Shown here: piece after piece, positions 1-9,033 of the stretch
Position numbering within the stretch: the first letter of the stretch is position 1
Layout: every line of letters begins with the position of its first letter
Assembly (NCBI RefSeq): GCF_003634275.1
Contig: NZ_RBWY01000001.1
Coordinates: 741,955-805,954 of the forward strand
Length of the DNA: 64,000 nt
Direction of reading: 5' to 3'
DNA from: Orbus hercynius
Lineage (GTDB): Bacteria > Pseudomonadota > Gammaproteobacteria > Enterobacterales > Orbaceae
Made by a program: the position numbers and the translations under genes
The notes under the pieces: model-generated
Seen by the model: the letters and a program-made list of their open reading frames with translations, nothing else
Database searches by the model: none
Told to the model about the DNA's origin: nothing

Positions 1-182
1 ATGGTGAGCTTGTTAGCAGCCGATTAGTTTATAACCCAGTATATAAAGGTTGGCGACTTATTTTACAATTTAAAGTTAAGAGTGCAAATAAGCCAACCGA
101 GATTTATGTCAGTCTTGTGACTGATGATGGCAAAAACCAGCAACTGACTGAAACGTGGAATGCACAATATCCAGCACAATAA
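1..182 (+). CDS. opgG: Glucan biosynthesis protein OpgG (MdoG), C-terminal fragment
   Basis: The window opens inside this gene; only about the last 59 codons are present (frame starting at base 3, TAA at 180-182). The visible tail, with VYNPVYKGWRL near its beginning and WNAQYPAQ at the end, fits the carboxyl end of OpgG, the periplasmic protein that acts on the beta-glucan backbone of osmoregulated periplasmic glucans. The main support for the name is position: opgH follows at once in the same direction, as in the opgGH operon of enterobacteria. The fragment alone is too short to separate OpgG from its paralogue OpgD. Confidence 0.75.
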   Translation, partial: GELVSSRLVYNPVYKGWRLILQFKVKSANKPTEIYVSLVTDDGKNQQLTETWNAQYPAQ

Positions 183-213
183 AATGATAAGTAACAGTAA
201 TAAGAGGCAGACC

Positions 214-2460
214 ATGCAAAACACACCAACTTCAGATAATGAGTTTGTGCAAACTATTAATCAAAAGTGGCAAAATTTATTACATTGCACTTCGTTTAAC
301 GCGCCGCGTAAACAAATTGAATCAATGCCTAAGATGAAACGTCAAGCAATTCGACCTCATTATTGGGACAAAGCGAATCGGCAAATAACACGTAAATTAC
401 CATTCGAATTAATGGTGTTTATACGTCGATTCTTATTACTGCTACTTATCATCGGCCAAACGTTGATTGGATCGAGTTATTTGAGTTCATTATTACCTTA
501 TCAAGGTTGGGCCGAGGTAAACTTTATTAACGATTGGCAGATTAATCCCTCGCTGGCGATCGGTAATATTACACCTTACCTATTACAAGCCGTTATCATT
601 ACTTTGTTTGCCATCTTATTTGCTTGGATATCGATCGGTTTTTGGACGGCAATAATGGGAATATGGGTGACGATTTGTCGGGGCGATAAGTATACGCTTA
701 AAATGCCTAAAGAACCGGAAAAGTCGATTAATAAATCACATCGTACCGCTTTAGTTATGCCCATTTGTAATGAAGATGTGGCGCGGGTTTTTGCTGGATT
801 AAAAGCAACTTGGCAATCGCTCAATCAAACAGGACAACTTGATTTATGTGATTTTTATGTATTAAGCGATACTAATTCGGCAGATATTTATGCCAATGAG
901 TTAAAAGCTTGGGCTGATCTGGTTGACGATATTAACCAGCCCAATTCCGTCTTTTATCGTCACCGAGAGAGAAGAGTAAAACGTAAAAGTGGTAATATTG
1001 ATGATTTTTGCCGTCGTTTTGGTAATCAATATGAATATATGATCATTCTTGATGCGGATAGTGTGATGACGGGTAAATGTATTATCGATTTAATTGCCAT
1101 GATGGAATTAACGCCAAATGCAGGAATTATTCAATCACCGCCTAAAACAATTCGTATGCGCACTTTATATGGCCGAATTCAGCAATTTGCAAACCAAACT
1201 TACAGTGATATTTTTTGTAGTGGGGTGCATTATTGGCAATTGAAAGAAGCACAGTACTGGGGACATAATGCAATAATTCGTTTAAAACCGTTTATGAAGC
1301 ACTGTATTTTAACCCCTTTTACCAAAGGCAAACAAGCGATTCATATTATGTCTCATGATTTAGTTGAAGCATCGCTGATGGGGCGAGCGGGTTGGCAAGT
1401 GATGATTGCTTATGATTTGAGCGGGAGTTATGAAGAGGTTCCGGCCAATATTATCGAAGATCTCAAACGAGATAACCGCTGGTGTATGGGTAATTTGATT
1501 AATCTCAACGTGCTATTTAAGCCAGGCATCCGTTTTATCCATCGCGTCATGTTTGCAACTAGTGCGATGGCATATTTATCCTCTTTACTATGGCTATTGT
1601 TTTTAGTATTTTCAACCTTACTACTCTTAATCTTTAATACTTATGAACCGCAATATTTTTTACATTCCAATCAGCTCTACCCAGTTTGGCCTCGTTGGGA
1701 CGAAGTTTTAGCCATTAAATTACTTGGTGCAACATTTACATTATTATTAGCCCCTAAATTAGTGAGTTTCATCATTGTACTCATTAAAACGGGACCTAAA
1801 TCTGTTGGTGGTGTTATTCCCTTTGCATTTTCCATTATCCTTGAAGTTTTATTTTCAATGATTTTAGCCCCCATTCGGATGATTTTTCACAGTAAATTTG
1901 TGATAAAAGCGCTGTTAGGCAGCAAAATACAGTGGCGTTCACCTGCGCGTAATGATGATGCGCTAACATGGCGTGAAGCGGTGTATTTTTGCTGGCCGCT
2001 AACATTAATTGGCGCTGTTTGGTTATATATTGTTCTGACATTAAATCCTCAGTTTACAACCTGGTTTATTGCTATATTAGTGCCGTTAATTATTTCGCCA
2101 CTCGTGGTTAAATACTCAAGTTTAACATCGATTGGTATGGTGATGAAAAAGGCAAAATTATTCTTAACTAAAGAGGAAACGCATCCAAATCAAGCGATTA
2201 TTGATACTGATCTCAATTTAGCTAAAACTCAAATGAACATGATTGAAGATGGATTTTCTGCCGCATTAACGAAACCCGAGATTAATGCATTAGTCATATT
2301 ATTATCAACTCACCGTCATTTAAATAATGAAAAGCAGAAAGCCTATCGTGAACAGTGTATTGAACGTTATCATGGTGATTCATTAGCTAATTTGGCCGAT
2401 GACAGAAAATTAAAGTTGATGGCCGATCCTGAAATATTTGCTAAGTTATCGCTTAAATAA
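214..2460 (+). CDS. opgH: Glucans biosynthesis glucosyltransferase OpgH (MdoH)
   Basis: Inner-membrane family 2 glycosyltransferase that makes the linear glucose backbone of osmoregulated periplasmic glucans from UDP-glucose. The protein is 748 residues. Two membrane segments near residues 70-90 and 120-155 precede a cytoplasmic catalytic domain with DAD at about 280-282, SHD at about 380-382 and a KRDNRW motif ending at about 423 (the family's R/Q-xxRW-type element). Several further membrane segments fill the C-terminal half. In-frame ATGs also occur at 160 and 184, inside or touching the end of opgG. I chose 214 because AAGAGG lies 7 nt upstream. It is about 100 residues shorter than the E. 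coli protein (847). It forms an operon with opgG. Confidence 0.95.
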   Translation: MQNTPTSDNEFVQTINQKWQNLLHCTSFNAPRKQIESMPKMKRQAIRPHYWDKANRQITRKLPFELMVFIRRFLLLLLIIGQTLIGSSYLSSLLPYQGWAEVNFINDWQINPSLAIGNITPYLLQAVIITLFAILFAWISIGFWTAIMGIWVTICRGDKYTLKMPKEPEKSINKSHRTALVMPICNEDVARVFAGLKATWQSLNQTGQLDLCDFYVLSDTNSADIYANELKAWADLVDDINQPNSVFYRHRERRVKRKSGNIDDFCRRFGNQYEYMIILDADSVMTGKCIIDLIAMMELTPNAGIIQSPPKTIRMRTLYGRIQQFANQTYSDIFCSGVHYWQLKEAQYWGHNAIIRLKPFMKHCILTPFTKGKQAIHIMSHDLVEASLMGRAGWQVMIAYDLSGSYEEVPANIIEDLKRDNRWCMGNLINLNVLFKPGIRFIHRVMFATSAMAYLSSLLWLLFLVFSTLLLLIFNTYEPQYFLHSNQLYPVWPRWDEVLAIKLLGATFTLLLAPKLVSFIIVLIKTGPKSVGGVIPFAFSIILEVLFSMILAPIRMIFHSKFVIKALLGSKIQWRSPARNDDALTWREAVYFCWPLTLIGAVWLYIVLTLNPQFTTWFIAILVPLIISPLVVKYSSLTSIGMVMKKAKLFLTKEETHPNQAIIDTDLNLAKTQMNMIEDGFSAALTKPEINALVILLSTHRHLNNEKQKAYREQCIERYHGDSLANLADDRKLKLMADPEIFAKLSLK

Positions 2461-2500
2461 TTAAATAACAGCTTTTGCTTAATGACATACAGCATTTATT

Positions 2501-2526
2501 TAGGCCAAGTAAATAAGATTGGCCTA
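2501..2526. terminator. Inverted repeat between convergent opgH and MFS gene
   Basis: TAGGCCAA (2501-2508) pairs perfectly with TTGGCCTA (2519-2526) across a 10-nt loop. It sits between two convergent genes, so it may end transcripts from both sides. Neither side has a clear T-run, so the terminator call is tentative. Confidence 0.45.
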
Positions 2527-2562
2527 TTGATGCTCCGTGTATGCGACAATATCACATAAATA

Positions 2563-3747
2563 TTATTGCCCAGTTGACTCGCTGTTTGTGTGATATAAAA
2601 CAAGACTCATCAATAACGCAATCACTAACATTATAATCAGCGCAAACCAAGCGCCATAAAATCCCCAATGTGCCGTTTGAATCCATCCAAATACTGGTGG
2701 GCCGATAGCAAATCCCGCAAAAAAACCACTGGAAAGTAAAGCAGACGAGTTAATAGCTTGACCAAAACGCTGATCTTTTAGCAAAATACTCATGGCAATG
2801 GCATTACACACCACAATGCTTGAACCAATCCCAAACGCACTAAACCAAAGTGGCCAGTGCCTGTTGTGGGTTGTAAACATCAAGATGATTAAAACCACAA
2901 TGGCCATACTAATTAATATGGGCAGCAATAAAGTTTCATTGTTAATTTTTTCACCGAGGGTCGTTATCGTTATTCTTGAAATCATCCCCATCAAACCAAA
3001 TAAGCTAATTAATAGGCCAATGGTGTGTTCAGGTAAATGTTGTTCAATGGCAAATAAACCGATATAAGTCACATAAGATGACACAACCATCCCTACACAA
3101 AATTGTGTAAGTATCAATAGAGTTAAGAGTTTATGGGGTTTAATTAATTTAAGTTTTAGTGAGGATGGATGGTCATTTGGGAGTGCAACCCTTGGGGCGA
3201 TAACCATTAATATCGCAATCACGGGAAGCTGCAGTATAAAGATAAATTGCCAATCATATTTAGTCATCATATATGGAATGAGTAGACCTGCTAACAATGC
3301 ATAACATTGAATACCGGATTGTTTTATCCCAATAATCATTGATTTAAAACGAGTATCAACACGCTGTGCAATCATCAGATTAGTGAGTGGGTTGGTGAGT
3401 GATTGGGCTACACCTGAAAATAATAGGGCTAGCATCATGCCAAAAAAACTTCGAAATACAATTAGTAATGAAAATGAGACCAATACACACCCAAAAACCA
3501 TCGTAAGTGTTTTTTTAGCACCTAAATATGCCACAATATTGCCTGCCCACAAAGAGAGTAATGCAGCAAGCGTAAAAGTACCAATGGTCAGCACACCAAT
3601 CAGACTTTTATCAATTGCGAACTCTCGGATGAGCGTAGGGCTAAGGACTCCGATAGAATAAAACATAAACATGGGTAATCCCATCGTCATCATTAAAACG
3701 AAAGTATAGAGCACATAGCTGGCAATATTGTTGTTTAATTGTTTCAT
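2563..3747 (-). CDS. Major facilitator superfamily transporter, substrate unknown
   Basis: About 394 residues and almost entirely hydrophobic, with roughly 12 membrane segments and a basic loop after segment 2, as in MFS carriers. The layout loosely resembles the CynX/NimT-type branch, but I see no signature that fixes a substrate. The start is uncertain. In-frame ATGs at 3786, 3771 and 3747 all lack a convincing ribosome binding site. I take 3747 (protein beginning MKQLNNN) because the first membrane segment then begins about ten residues in, which is normal for MFS proteins. It is convergent with opgH and has no obvious operon partner. Confidence 0.75.
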   Translation of the reverse strand: MKQLNNNIASYVLYTFVLMMTMGLPMFMFYSIGVLSPTLIREFAIDKSLIGVLTIGTFTLAALLSLWAGNIVAYLGAKKTLTMVFGCVLVSFSLLIVFRSFFGMMLALLFSGVAQSLTNPLTNLMIAQRVDTRFKSMIIGIKQSGIQCYALLAGLLIPYMMTKYDWQFIFILQLPVIAILMVIAPRVALPNDHPSSLKLKLIKPHKLLTLLILTQFCVGMVVSSYVTYIGLFAIEQHLPEHTIGLLISLFGLMGMISRITITTLGEKINNETLLLPILISMAIVVLIILMFTTHNRHWPLWFSAFGIGSSIVVCNAIAMSILLKDQRFGQAINSSALLSSGFFAGFAIGPPVFGWIQTAHWGFYGAWFALIIMLVIALLMSLVLYHTNSESTGQ

Positions 3748-4108
3748 TGTTGATGCATAACATTTAATCATGAATGAGTAAATCATAAAGAAAAGGGGAT
3801 TAATTGTCTGTTAGCAAGCTGTTATGATAGCAAAAATATTGTTAAAAATTAATCAATTATTCCCATGTTGAATGATTGTTATCCATGTCATTATTCTTGT
3901 CAGCAGTTTTTGTGAGTAGCATGAAAACGATCAAAAATAGACGCTTTATCGTTTTTTACTGATTCTTAACTGAGTTTTTTCTTATTTAATTCATGATAAA
4001 ATTGAATGATTTTAGCGCATATGGGATACTTAAATTAAAATACGTAAAGCATTGTAAGTCCAAAATCTCAGTTTTCATTATATTTACCACCCCATTTAAG
4101 GAGAACAC
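3748..4108. other. Gene-free stretch between MFS transporter and lipoprotein gene
   Basis: AT-rich and divergent: the MFS gene is read leftward and the lipoprotein gene rightward, so promoters for both should lie here. I see no strong promoter pair, operator or RNA structure. The ribosome binding site AAGGAG at about 4097 belongs to the lipoprotein gene. Confidence 0.5.
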
Positions 4109-4513
4109 ATGAATCTACTCAAAGTATCAGGCCTTATTGTTACCGTTGGTTTATTGACAGCTTGTACCACACAAACGCCAGCTGAAAAAGAAGCAGAGTC
4201 GAAGGCACATGCACAGCAACTACTTGATATGCAAATTCGCTTAGCCAAGCAGTGTGATCCACAAATTGCCCAGATGATGGCACAATTGCCTACTGTGAAT
4301 GAGTTACCTGCAGAAAGTCGAAAACAGTTTGAGAAAAACTACAATAAACGCTTTCATAATCCTGTCTTTCAAGCCTGTTATAGTTTAGCTTGGAAATCGT
4401 ATAAAGAACTCAATCAGCTTGAAATTACGCGTATGCAAGCCTGGCGTGAAGCTAATCAATTAAATTGGGAAAGTGGTTTCTTTTATAATGGTCCTTATAG
4501 CTATTGGTATTAA
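4109..4513 (+). CDS. Small predicted lipoprotein, unknown function
   Basis: A 134-residue protein with a lipoprotein signal: MNLLK, a hydrophobic stretch, then the lipobox LLTAC, which predicts lipidation at Cys19. The mature part is polar and largely helical (EKEAESKAHAQQLLDMQ). It has two further cysteines, one in KQCDP and one in QACYS, that could form a disulfide in the periplasm, and it ends in a Tyr/Trp-rich tail. The start is supported by AAGGAG about 7 nt upstream. I do not recognise a named family. The residue after the lipobox Cys is Thr, so sorting to the outer membrane by the Lol system (encoded at 28-31 kb) would be expected. Confidence 0.75.
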   Translation: MNLLKVSGLIVTVGLLTACTTQTPAEKEAESKAHAQQLLDMQIRLAKQCDPQIAQMMAQLPTVNELPAESRKQFEKNYNKRFHNPVFQACYSLAWKSYKELNQLEITRMQAWREANQLNWESGFFYNGPYSYWY

Positions 4514-4757
4514 TTAGGGTAATTTTATTCACATTCTGCCTTATTCAATTGCAGTGACATGTCAATATATGTTAAACAAGCTTGATTTATTTAATAAAAA
4601 TCATCATTTCCAGTTTCTTGTTTGCTTTTGTTAAAAAAATTGTAAGCCGATTGACGCTATTTTGAATTGAGTATAATTTTAAAAAGACTTTTTTGTAGTT
4701 AATTTTAAATAAAATTTTTCTATTTAATTCTAAATAAAAAATTAAATGAGGTATGTT

Positions 4758-5399
4758 ATGAAACGAATTATGACCGCAACAGCGCTATCATTAGCTTTAA
4801 TTTCTGGTTTTTCTTGGGCTGATACGGCAACCAATACTACTGGTAGCGTTGCAGCAAAAGTCAGTTCCGCAACCGATCAACAATTACAAGAACTCACGCA
4901 AATTGCTAATCAAGGCTTTAATGCTATGCGCAACATTCAGTACGCAAGACTTGCGATTTTTGGTGGTAATACAGAGCTTGCGACAAAATTAGTTGATCAA
5001 TCGGCAACATTATTAAATGACGATAGCGTTGATTGGAGTAAATTTGTTAAACAAGCTAAAAATCCAGATTTAACCAAAAATGACGATTTTGTTATCATTG
5101 ATGCATCGATTGCCCTAGCTGAAGATTATACCGTCACACCTGAAAAGCAAGCCGTGATTGATAAAGCGAATGCAAAACTGAAAAATGGTGATGCAAAAGG
5201 TGCATTAGACGATCTTCGTTTAGCGGATATTGCGGTTAATGAAACACAATATTTAATGCCAATTAAAGCAACACGAGCAGCGGTTACTCAAGCTAAACAA
5301 CTGTTAGCAGATGGTAAATATTATGAAGCTAATCTTGTACTACGTGACGCAGAGCAAGCAATTGTCGTCACAAGTGAAACTCTAATCGCTGGTAAATAA
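4758..5399 (+). CDS. YfdX-family periplasmic protein
   Basis: A 213-residue exported protein with a clear signal peptide (MKRIMTATALSLALISGFSWA, with cleavage expected after SWA). The mature part is helical, and sequences such as GFNAMRNIQYARLAIF and DLRLADIAVNETQYLMPI are typical of the YfdX family. In E. coli yfdX belongs to the EvgA acid-response regulon and has been reported to act as a periplasmic chaperone-like protein; the same role here is inference. TGAGG 6 nt upstream favours the ATG at 4758 over the in-frame ATG at 4746. It appears monocistronic and ends at a strong hairpin terminator. Confidence 0.85.
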   Translation: MKRIMTATALSLALISGFSWADTATNTTGSVAAKVSSATDQQLQELTQIANQGFNAMRNIQYARLAIFGGNTELATKLVDQSATLLNDDSVDWSKFVKQAKNPDLTKNDDFVIIDASIALAEDYTVTPEKQAVIDKANAKLKNGDAKGALDDLRLADIAVNETQYLMPIKATRAAVTQAKQLLADGKYYEANLVLRDAEQAIVVTSETLIAGK

Positions 5400-5408
5400 T
5401 TACTTGGA

Positions 5409-5440
5409 AAGCAACCTATACCAGGTTGCTTTTTTATTAT
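5409..5440 (+). terminator. Rho-independent terminator after the YfdX-family gene
   Basis: A 9-bp stem, AAGCAACCT (5409-5417) with AGGTTGCTT (5423-5431), and a 5-nt loop are followed by a T-rich run (TTTTTATTAT). It lies 10 bases past the stop codon. Confidence 0.9.
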
Positions 5441-5683
5441 TATTGCTCACACTCCGCTCACACGTTTTGCCTATTGACCTAATCCACTTGGTTGCGCTAA
5501 CTTAAATTCATAATACTCCATATCTAATTGATTTATATTATTTAAACATAATTGATGTTGTGGTGAAAACGCGGTATTCACAATTGGCTACCGATAAGTC
5601 TAGCAACCCATTGATATCAAAGGAATAGTTGAATTGTTGGATGTTATTAATTTAGTTTTTATTAATTAAACTAATGTATTTTG
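5441..5683. other. Gene-free stretch upstream of the ahpC control region
   Basis: About 240 bases of AT-rich sequence between the YfdX terminator and the OxyR-type site. I see no open reading frame of note, repeat or RNA fold. Confidence 0.5.
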
Positions 5684-5720
5684 ATAATCAATAACTATTA
5701 AGAGTATAGGGACAACAGAT
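5684..5720 (+). promoter_or_regulatory. Predicted OxyR binding site upstream of ahpC
   Basis: Four tetranucleotides with exact 7-nt spacing reproduce the OxyR layout ATAG-N7-CTAT-N7-ATAG-N7-CTAT: ATAA (5684), CTAT (5695), ATAG (5706), AGAT (5717). Two of the four are perfect, one has a single mismatch and the last has two. The 37-bp array ends directly before the predicted -35 region, which suits a transcription activator. OxyR control of ahpCF is established in E. coli; here it is inferred from the motif. Confidence 0.75.
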
Positions 5721-5749
5721 TAGATCCTGTCGATTAAATTGGTTAATAT
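5721..5749 (+). promoter_or_regulatory. Probable ahpC promoter
   Basis: A -10-like TAATAT at 5744-5749 has a poor -35 (TAGATC) 17 bp upstream, immediately after the OxyR-type array. A weak -35 next to an activator site is the expected arrangement for an OxyR-dependent promoter. Confidence 0.5.
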
Positions 5750-5779
5750 ATCGAACAATTAATCAAGAGGAGAACAAAC

Positions 5780-6343
5780 ATGTCATTAATTAATACCAAA
5801 GTTAAACCATTCGCTAATGCTGCATTTAAACAAGATAAATTTATCGATGTTACTGAAAAAGATATCGAAGGTAAATGGAGTATTTTCTTCTTCTACCCAG
5901 CTGACTTTACTTTTGTATGTCCAACTGAATTAGGTGACCTTGCTGACCACTATGCTGAATTCCAAAAATTAAACGTTGATATCTACTCTGTTTCAACTGA
6001 TACGCATTTTACTCACAAAGCATGGCACAGCAGCTCTGAAACAATTGGTAAAATCCAATATACAATGATTGGTGATCCAACCGGTACACTAACGCGTAAT
6101 TTCGAAATTATGCGTGAAAATCAAGGCCTAGCTGATCGTGGTACATTCTTAGTTGACCCACAAGGTATCATTCAAGCAATCGAAATCACAGCAGAAGGGA
6201 TTGGACGTGACGCAGCTGATCTTTTACGTAAAGTAAAAGCGGCACAATATGTTGCATCTCACCCAGGTGAAGTTTGCCCAGCTAAATGGAAAGAAGGCGA
6301 AGCAACATTAGCTCCTTCATTAGATTTAGTTGGTAAAATCTAA
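5780..6343 (+). CDS. ahpC: Alkyl hydroperoxide reductase peroxiredoxin subunit AhpC
   Basis: A 187-residue typical 2-Cys peroxiredoxin, the same length as the E. coli protein. The peroxidatic cysteine is Cys47 in FVCPTE and the resolving cysteine is Cys166 in [10 protein letters not shown]. It reduces H2O2 and organic peroxides in the cytoplasm and is re-reduced by AhpF, encoded 74 bases downstream. Ribosome binding site GAGGAGA precedes the ATG. The upstream OxyR-type array predicts peroxide induction. A hairpin in the ahpC-ahpF gap may make ahpC more abundant than ahpF. Confidence 0.98.
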   Translation: MSLINTKVKPFANAAFKQDKFIDVTEKDIEGKWSIFFFYPADFTFVCPTELGDLADHYAEFQKLNVDIYSVSTDTHFTHKAWHSSSETIGKIQYTMIGDPTGTLTRNFEIMRENQGLADRGTFLVDPQGIIQAIEITAEGIGRDAADLLRKVKAAQYVASHPGEVCPAKWKEGEATLAPSLDLVGKI

Positions 6344-6379
6344 TTTAACAGCCATACCAGTTACAATCTTAGTCATAAA

Positions 6380-6402
6380 AAATCGGGCGTTATGCCCGAT
6401 TT
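6380..6402 (+). terminator. Hairpin in the ahpC-ahpF gap (attenuator or RNA-stabilising stem)
   Basis: A 9-bp perfect stem, AAATCGGGC (6380-6388) with GCCCGATTT (6394-6402), has a 5-nt loop and is followed by GTTTA rather than a long T-run. It lies between two genes that clearly belong to one operon, so partial termination or protection of the ahpC message is more likely than full termination. Confidence 0.65.
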
Positions 6403-6417
6403 GTTTAGGAGAACACC

Positions 6418-7995
6418 ATGAGTAAAACTCTGCTTGATAATAATATGAAAACCCAATTAAAAGCGTATCTAGAACGATTAACTAAGCCTGTTGAGCTCAT
6501 CGCTAATTTGGATCAAAGTGAAAAGTCAGTTGAAACACTAGCACTAATTAATGAAATCGCAGAATTATCAGATAAAGTCAGTGTAAAGCAAACTCACGAT
6601 GACACTGTACGTATACCGTCATTTTTAATTACCAATCCAGGTATCGACACCGGATTACGTTTTGCCGGTATTCCATTAGGCCATGAATTTACCTCATTAG
6701 TCTTAGCTTTATTGCAAGCAGGCGGCCATCCGTCAAAAGAAGAACAAAGCTTGCAAGATACGATTCGTCATTTAGAGGGTAAATTTCATTTTGAAACTTA
6801 CTATTCACTATCTTGCCATAATTGTCCTGATGTTGTTCAGGCGCTTAATTTGATGGCGATTTTGAATCCGAATATTACCCATACAGCGATTGATGGTGGT
6901 CTTTTCCAACATGAAGTGACCGAACGTAATATTATGGGCGTTCCTGCGGTATTCCTTAACGGGCAAGAATTTAGCCAAGGTCGCATGACGCTAGCTGAAA
7001 TTGTCAATAAAGTCGATACCAATGCTGAAAAACGCGTGGCAGATGAGATTAATCAGCGAGAGCCATATGAAGTGCTGGTGGTGGGTAGTGGGCCTGCTGG
7101 CGTTTCATCGGCAGTTTACTCTGCACGTAAAGGTATTCGTACCGGATTGATTGGTGAACGTTTTGGTGGTCAAGTCCTTGATACTGTTGATATTGAAAAT
7201 TATATTTCGGTACCTAAAACGGAAGGGGCTAAACTTGCTCAAGCATTTCGTAGCCATGTGAATGATTACAATATTGACGTGATTGAAAACCAAAGTATTG
7301 TTAAATTGATTCCGGCTGATAGAGAGGGTGGCTTACATCAATTACAGACAGCATCTGGCGCAATTTTAAAATCACGTAGCATCATTATTGCAACCGGCGC
7401 TCGCTGGCGTAACATGAATGTTCCTGGTGAACAAGAGTACCGTACTCGTGGTGTGACTTACTGCCCACATTGTGATGGTCCATTATTTAAAGGTAAAAAA
7501 GTTGCGGTCATTGGCGGGGGGAACTCTGGTGCGGAAGCCGCTATCGATCTAGCGGGTATTGTTGAGCACGTGACGTTATTGGAATTTTTACCTGAAATGA
7601 AAGCCGATGCGGTATTGCAAGAAAAATTACGCAGCCTTGATAATGTTGATGTTATTGTCAATGCACAAACGTTAGAAGTCGCAGGTGATGGCACAAAATT
7701 AACGAATTTGAAATATAAAAACCGCGTTGATGAATCCGAGCATGAACTAGCGTTATCCGGTATTTTTGTGCAAATTGGTTTATTACCCAATACCCAATGG
7801 CTGGACGGGACTGTTGAACGCAATCGAATGGGTGAAATTGTGATTGATAGCAAAAATGAAACCAACATTAAAGGTATCTTTGCTGCTGGTGACTGTTCAA
7901 CCGTGCCTTACAAACAAATTATCATTGCAACAGGTGAAGGCGCTAAAGCCTCACTCAGTGCATTTGATTATTTAATTAGAACTAAGTTAGCTTAA
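6418..7995 (+). CDS. ahpF: Alkyl hydroperoxide reductase flavoprotein AhpF
   Basis: A 525-residue NADH-dependent disulfide reductase for AhpC. The N-terminal double thioredoxin-fold domain (about 1-200) carries CHNC at 133-136, the thiol pair that passes electrons to AhpC. The thioredoxin-reductase-like part has the FAD motif GSGPAG (223-228), the redox pair CPHC (349-352) and the NADH-binding [10 protein letters not shown] (367-376). Length and motif order match the E. coli enzyme. TTAGGAGA lies just upstream of the ATG. Second gene of the ahpCF operon. Confidence 0.98.
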   Translation: MSKTLLDNNMKTQLKAYLERLTKPVELIANLDQSEKSVETLALINEIAELSDKVSVKQTHDDTVRIPSFLITNPGIDTGLRFAGIPLGHEFTSLVLALLQAGGHPSKEEQSLQDTIRHLEGKFHFETYYSLSCHNCPDVVQALNLMAILNPNITHTAIDGGLFQHEVTERNIMGVPAVFLNGQEFSQGRMTLAEIVNKVDTNAEKRVADEINQREPYEVLVVGSGPAGVSSAVYSARKGIRTGLIGERFGGQVLDTVDIENYISVPKTEGAKLAQAFRSHVNDYNIDVIENQSIVKLIPADREGGLHQLQTASGAILKSRSIIIATGARWRNMNVPGEQEYRTRGVTYCPHCDGPLFKGKKVAVIGGGNSGAEAAIDLAGIVEHVTLLEFLPEMKADAVLQEKLRSLDNVDVIVNAQTLEVAGDGTKLTNLKYKNRVDESEHELALSGIFVQIGLLPNTQWLDGTVERNRMGEIVIDSKNETNIKGIFAAGDCSTVPYKQIIIATGEGAKASLSAFDYLIRTKLA

Positions 7996-8023
7996 TTGCC
8001 CGCACAAAGTATTCCTATTATCA

Positions 8024-8059
8024 GTTAGCTAATCCACTATTCAATGGTGGGTAGCTAAC
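8024..8059. repeat. Inverted repeat after ahpF
   Basis: GTTAGCTA (8024-8031) pairs with TAGCTAAC (8052-8059), and an inner CCAC/GTGG extends the stem around a short loop with a small bulge. It lies 28 bases past the ahpF stop. There is no T-run, so it could be a 3' stabilising or Rho-assisted element rather than an intrinsic terminator. Confidence 0.5.
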
Positions 8060-8278
8060 AACTCCCCATATAAGATTGATTTATCTGTATCGATAACCTA
8101 AACAGAATAAATTATTTTACATTATTTGCTGTAATGCGTAATATGACGGCCGAATTAGATCAAGTCATTTCTGGCTTTAATAATCAGTTAAGCGTTGTAT
8201 TTAATCACACTTTTCATAAAAAGTTATTCAAACAGTTTGTAAATAAAAAATCAATTAAAATTAATAGGAAAAAAGAAT

Positions 8279-8986
8279 ATGAAATTGACAAAACTAACTG
8301 TAGCGCTGGTACTTACATCGTTACCGGTAGCGGCATTAGCTGATAATAGCGGGATATATATTGGTGGTAAATTAGGTACCAGTTTCCAGCAGTCAAAAGA
8401 TATGCAGAGTCATGGTTATTTTCATATTAATTCTGCTGACTTTGATTACACAACCACTAAGGATAAAACCAAAGCAACGTTTAATATCGGTGCGAATGTC
8501 GGTTATGATTTTAAGGTAGTTTATCATGTCCCGGTACGCGCAGAATTGGATTATACATATCGTTCTGATGCAAAAATGAACACTTCAACTTATATCTTTT
8601 CATCGATAAGCGGTACTGCTGGTGGTGAATACGAAGATGATCATTTTAAAATAAAAAATTCAACCTTAATGGTTAACGGTTATTATGATTTTTACAACAG
8701 TACTGGCTTTACCCCTTACGTTGGACTTGGGGTCGGTGCAAGCTTTGTTAAATACAAAGTAGAGCAACAAAATTATGATTATTCTTTTTCAAAAACGCAT
8801 TTTGCTTGGGCTGCGATGGCCGGTGTGAGCTATCAGATTGATAGTAATTTGGTGGCAAGTGCCGAATATCGTTATTTAGACAGTGGTAAAATCAAAGATA
8901 CGACGACTGATGAACACATAACGGATAAATGGTCTACTAAGTTATATTCTCACGATATCACAATTGGTATTCGTTATCTGTTTTAA
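8279..8986 (+). CDS. Small outer-membrane beta-barrel protein (opacity/OmpX-like porin family)
   Basis: A 235-residue exported protein with a signal peptide (MKLTKLTVALVLTSLPVAALA; mature start near DNSGIY). The rest alternates polar and aromatic residues in short strands (GIYIGGKLG, YVGLGVGASFVKYK, SAEYRYL). It ends in ITIGIRYLF, a C-terminal phenylalanine signature recognised by the Bam complex. This is the pattern of 8-stranded barrels such as opacity proteins and OmpX. The four loops look long and are rich in Ser, Thr, Tyr and Asp, which could suggest surface variability. Exact function is unknown. The gene is alone and followed by a good terminator. Confidence 0.8.
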   Translation: MKLTKLTVALVLTSLPVAALADNSGIYIGGKLGTSFQQSKDMQSHGYFHINSADFDYTTTKDKTKATFNIGANVGYDFKVVYHVPVRAELDYTYRSDAKMNTSTYIFSSISGTAGGEYEDDHFKIKNSTLMVNGYYDFYNSTGFTPYVGLGVGASFVKYKVEQQNYDYSFSKTHFAWAAMAGVSYQIDSNLVASAEYRYLDSGKIKDTTTDEHITDKWSTKLYSHDITIGIRYLF

Positions 8987-9001
8987 TGTGCTGTATTTCA
9001 A

Positions 9002-9028
9002 CAATAGCCCATATTGGGCTATTGTTTT
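9002..9028 (+). terminator. Rho-independent terminator after the beta-barrel gene
   Basis: A 10-bp perfect stem, CAATAGCCCA (9002-9011) with TGGGCTATTG (9015-9024), has a 3-nt loop and is followed by TTTT. It lies between this gene and the convergent ankyrin gene. Confidence 0.85.
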
Positions 9029-9033
9029 ATCTC

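Noticed and set aside
4543-4554. GTGACATGTCAA near the lipoprotein gene as a matS-like element
   Set aside because: The spacing between half-sites is shorter than in matS and the last bases do not fit.
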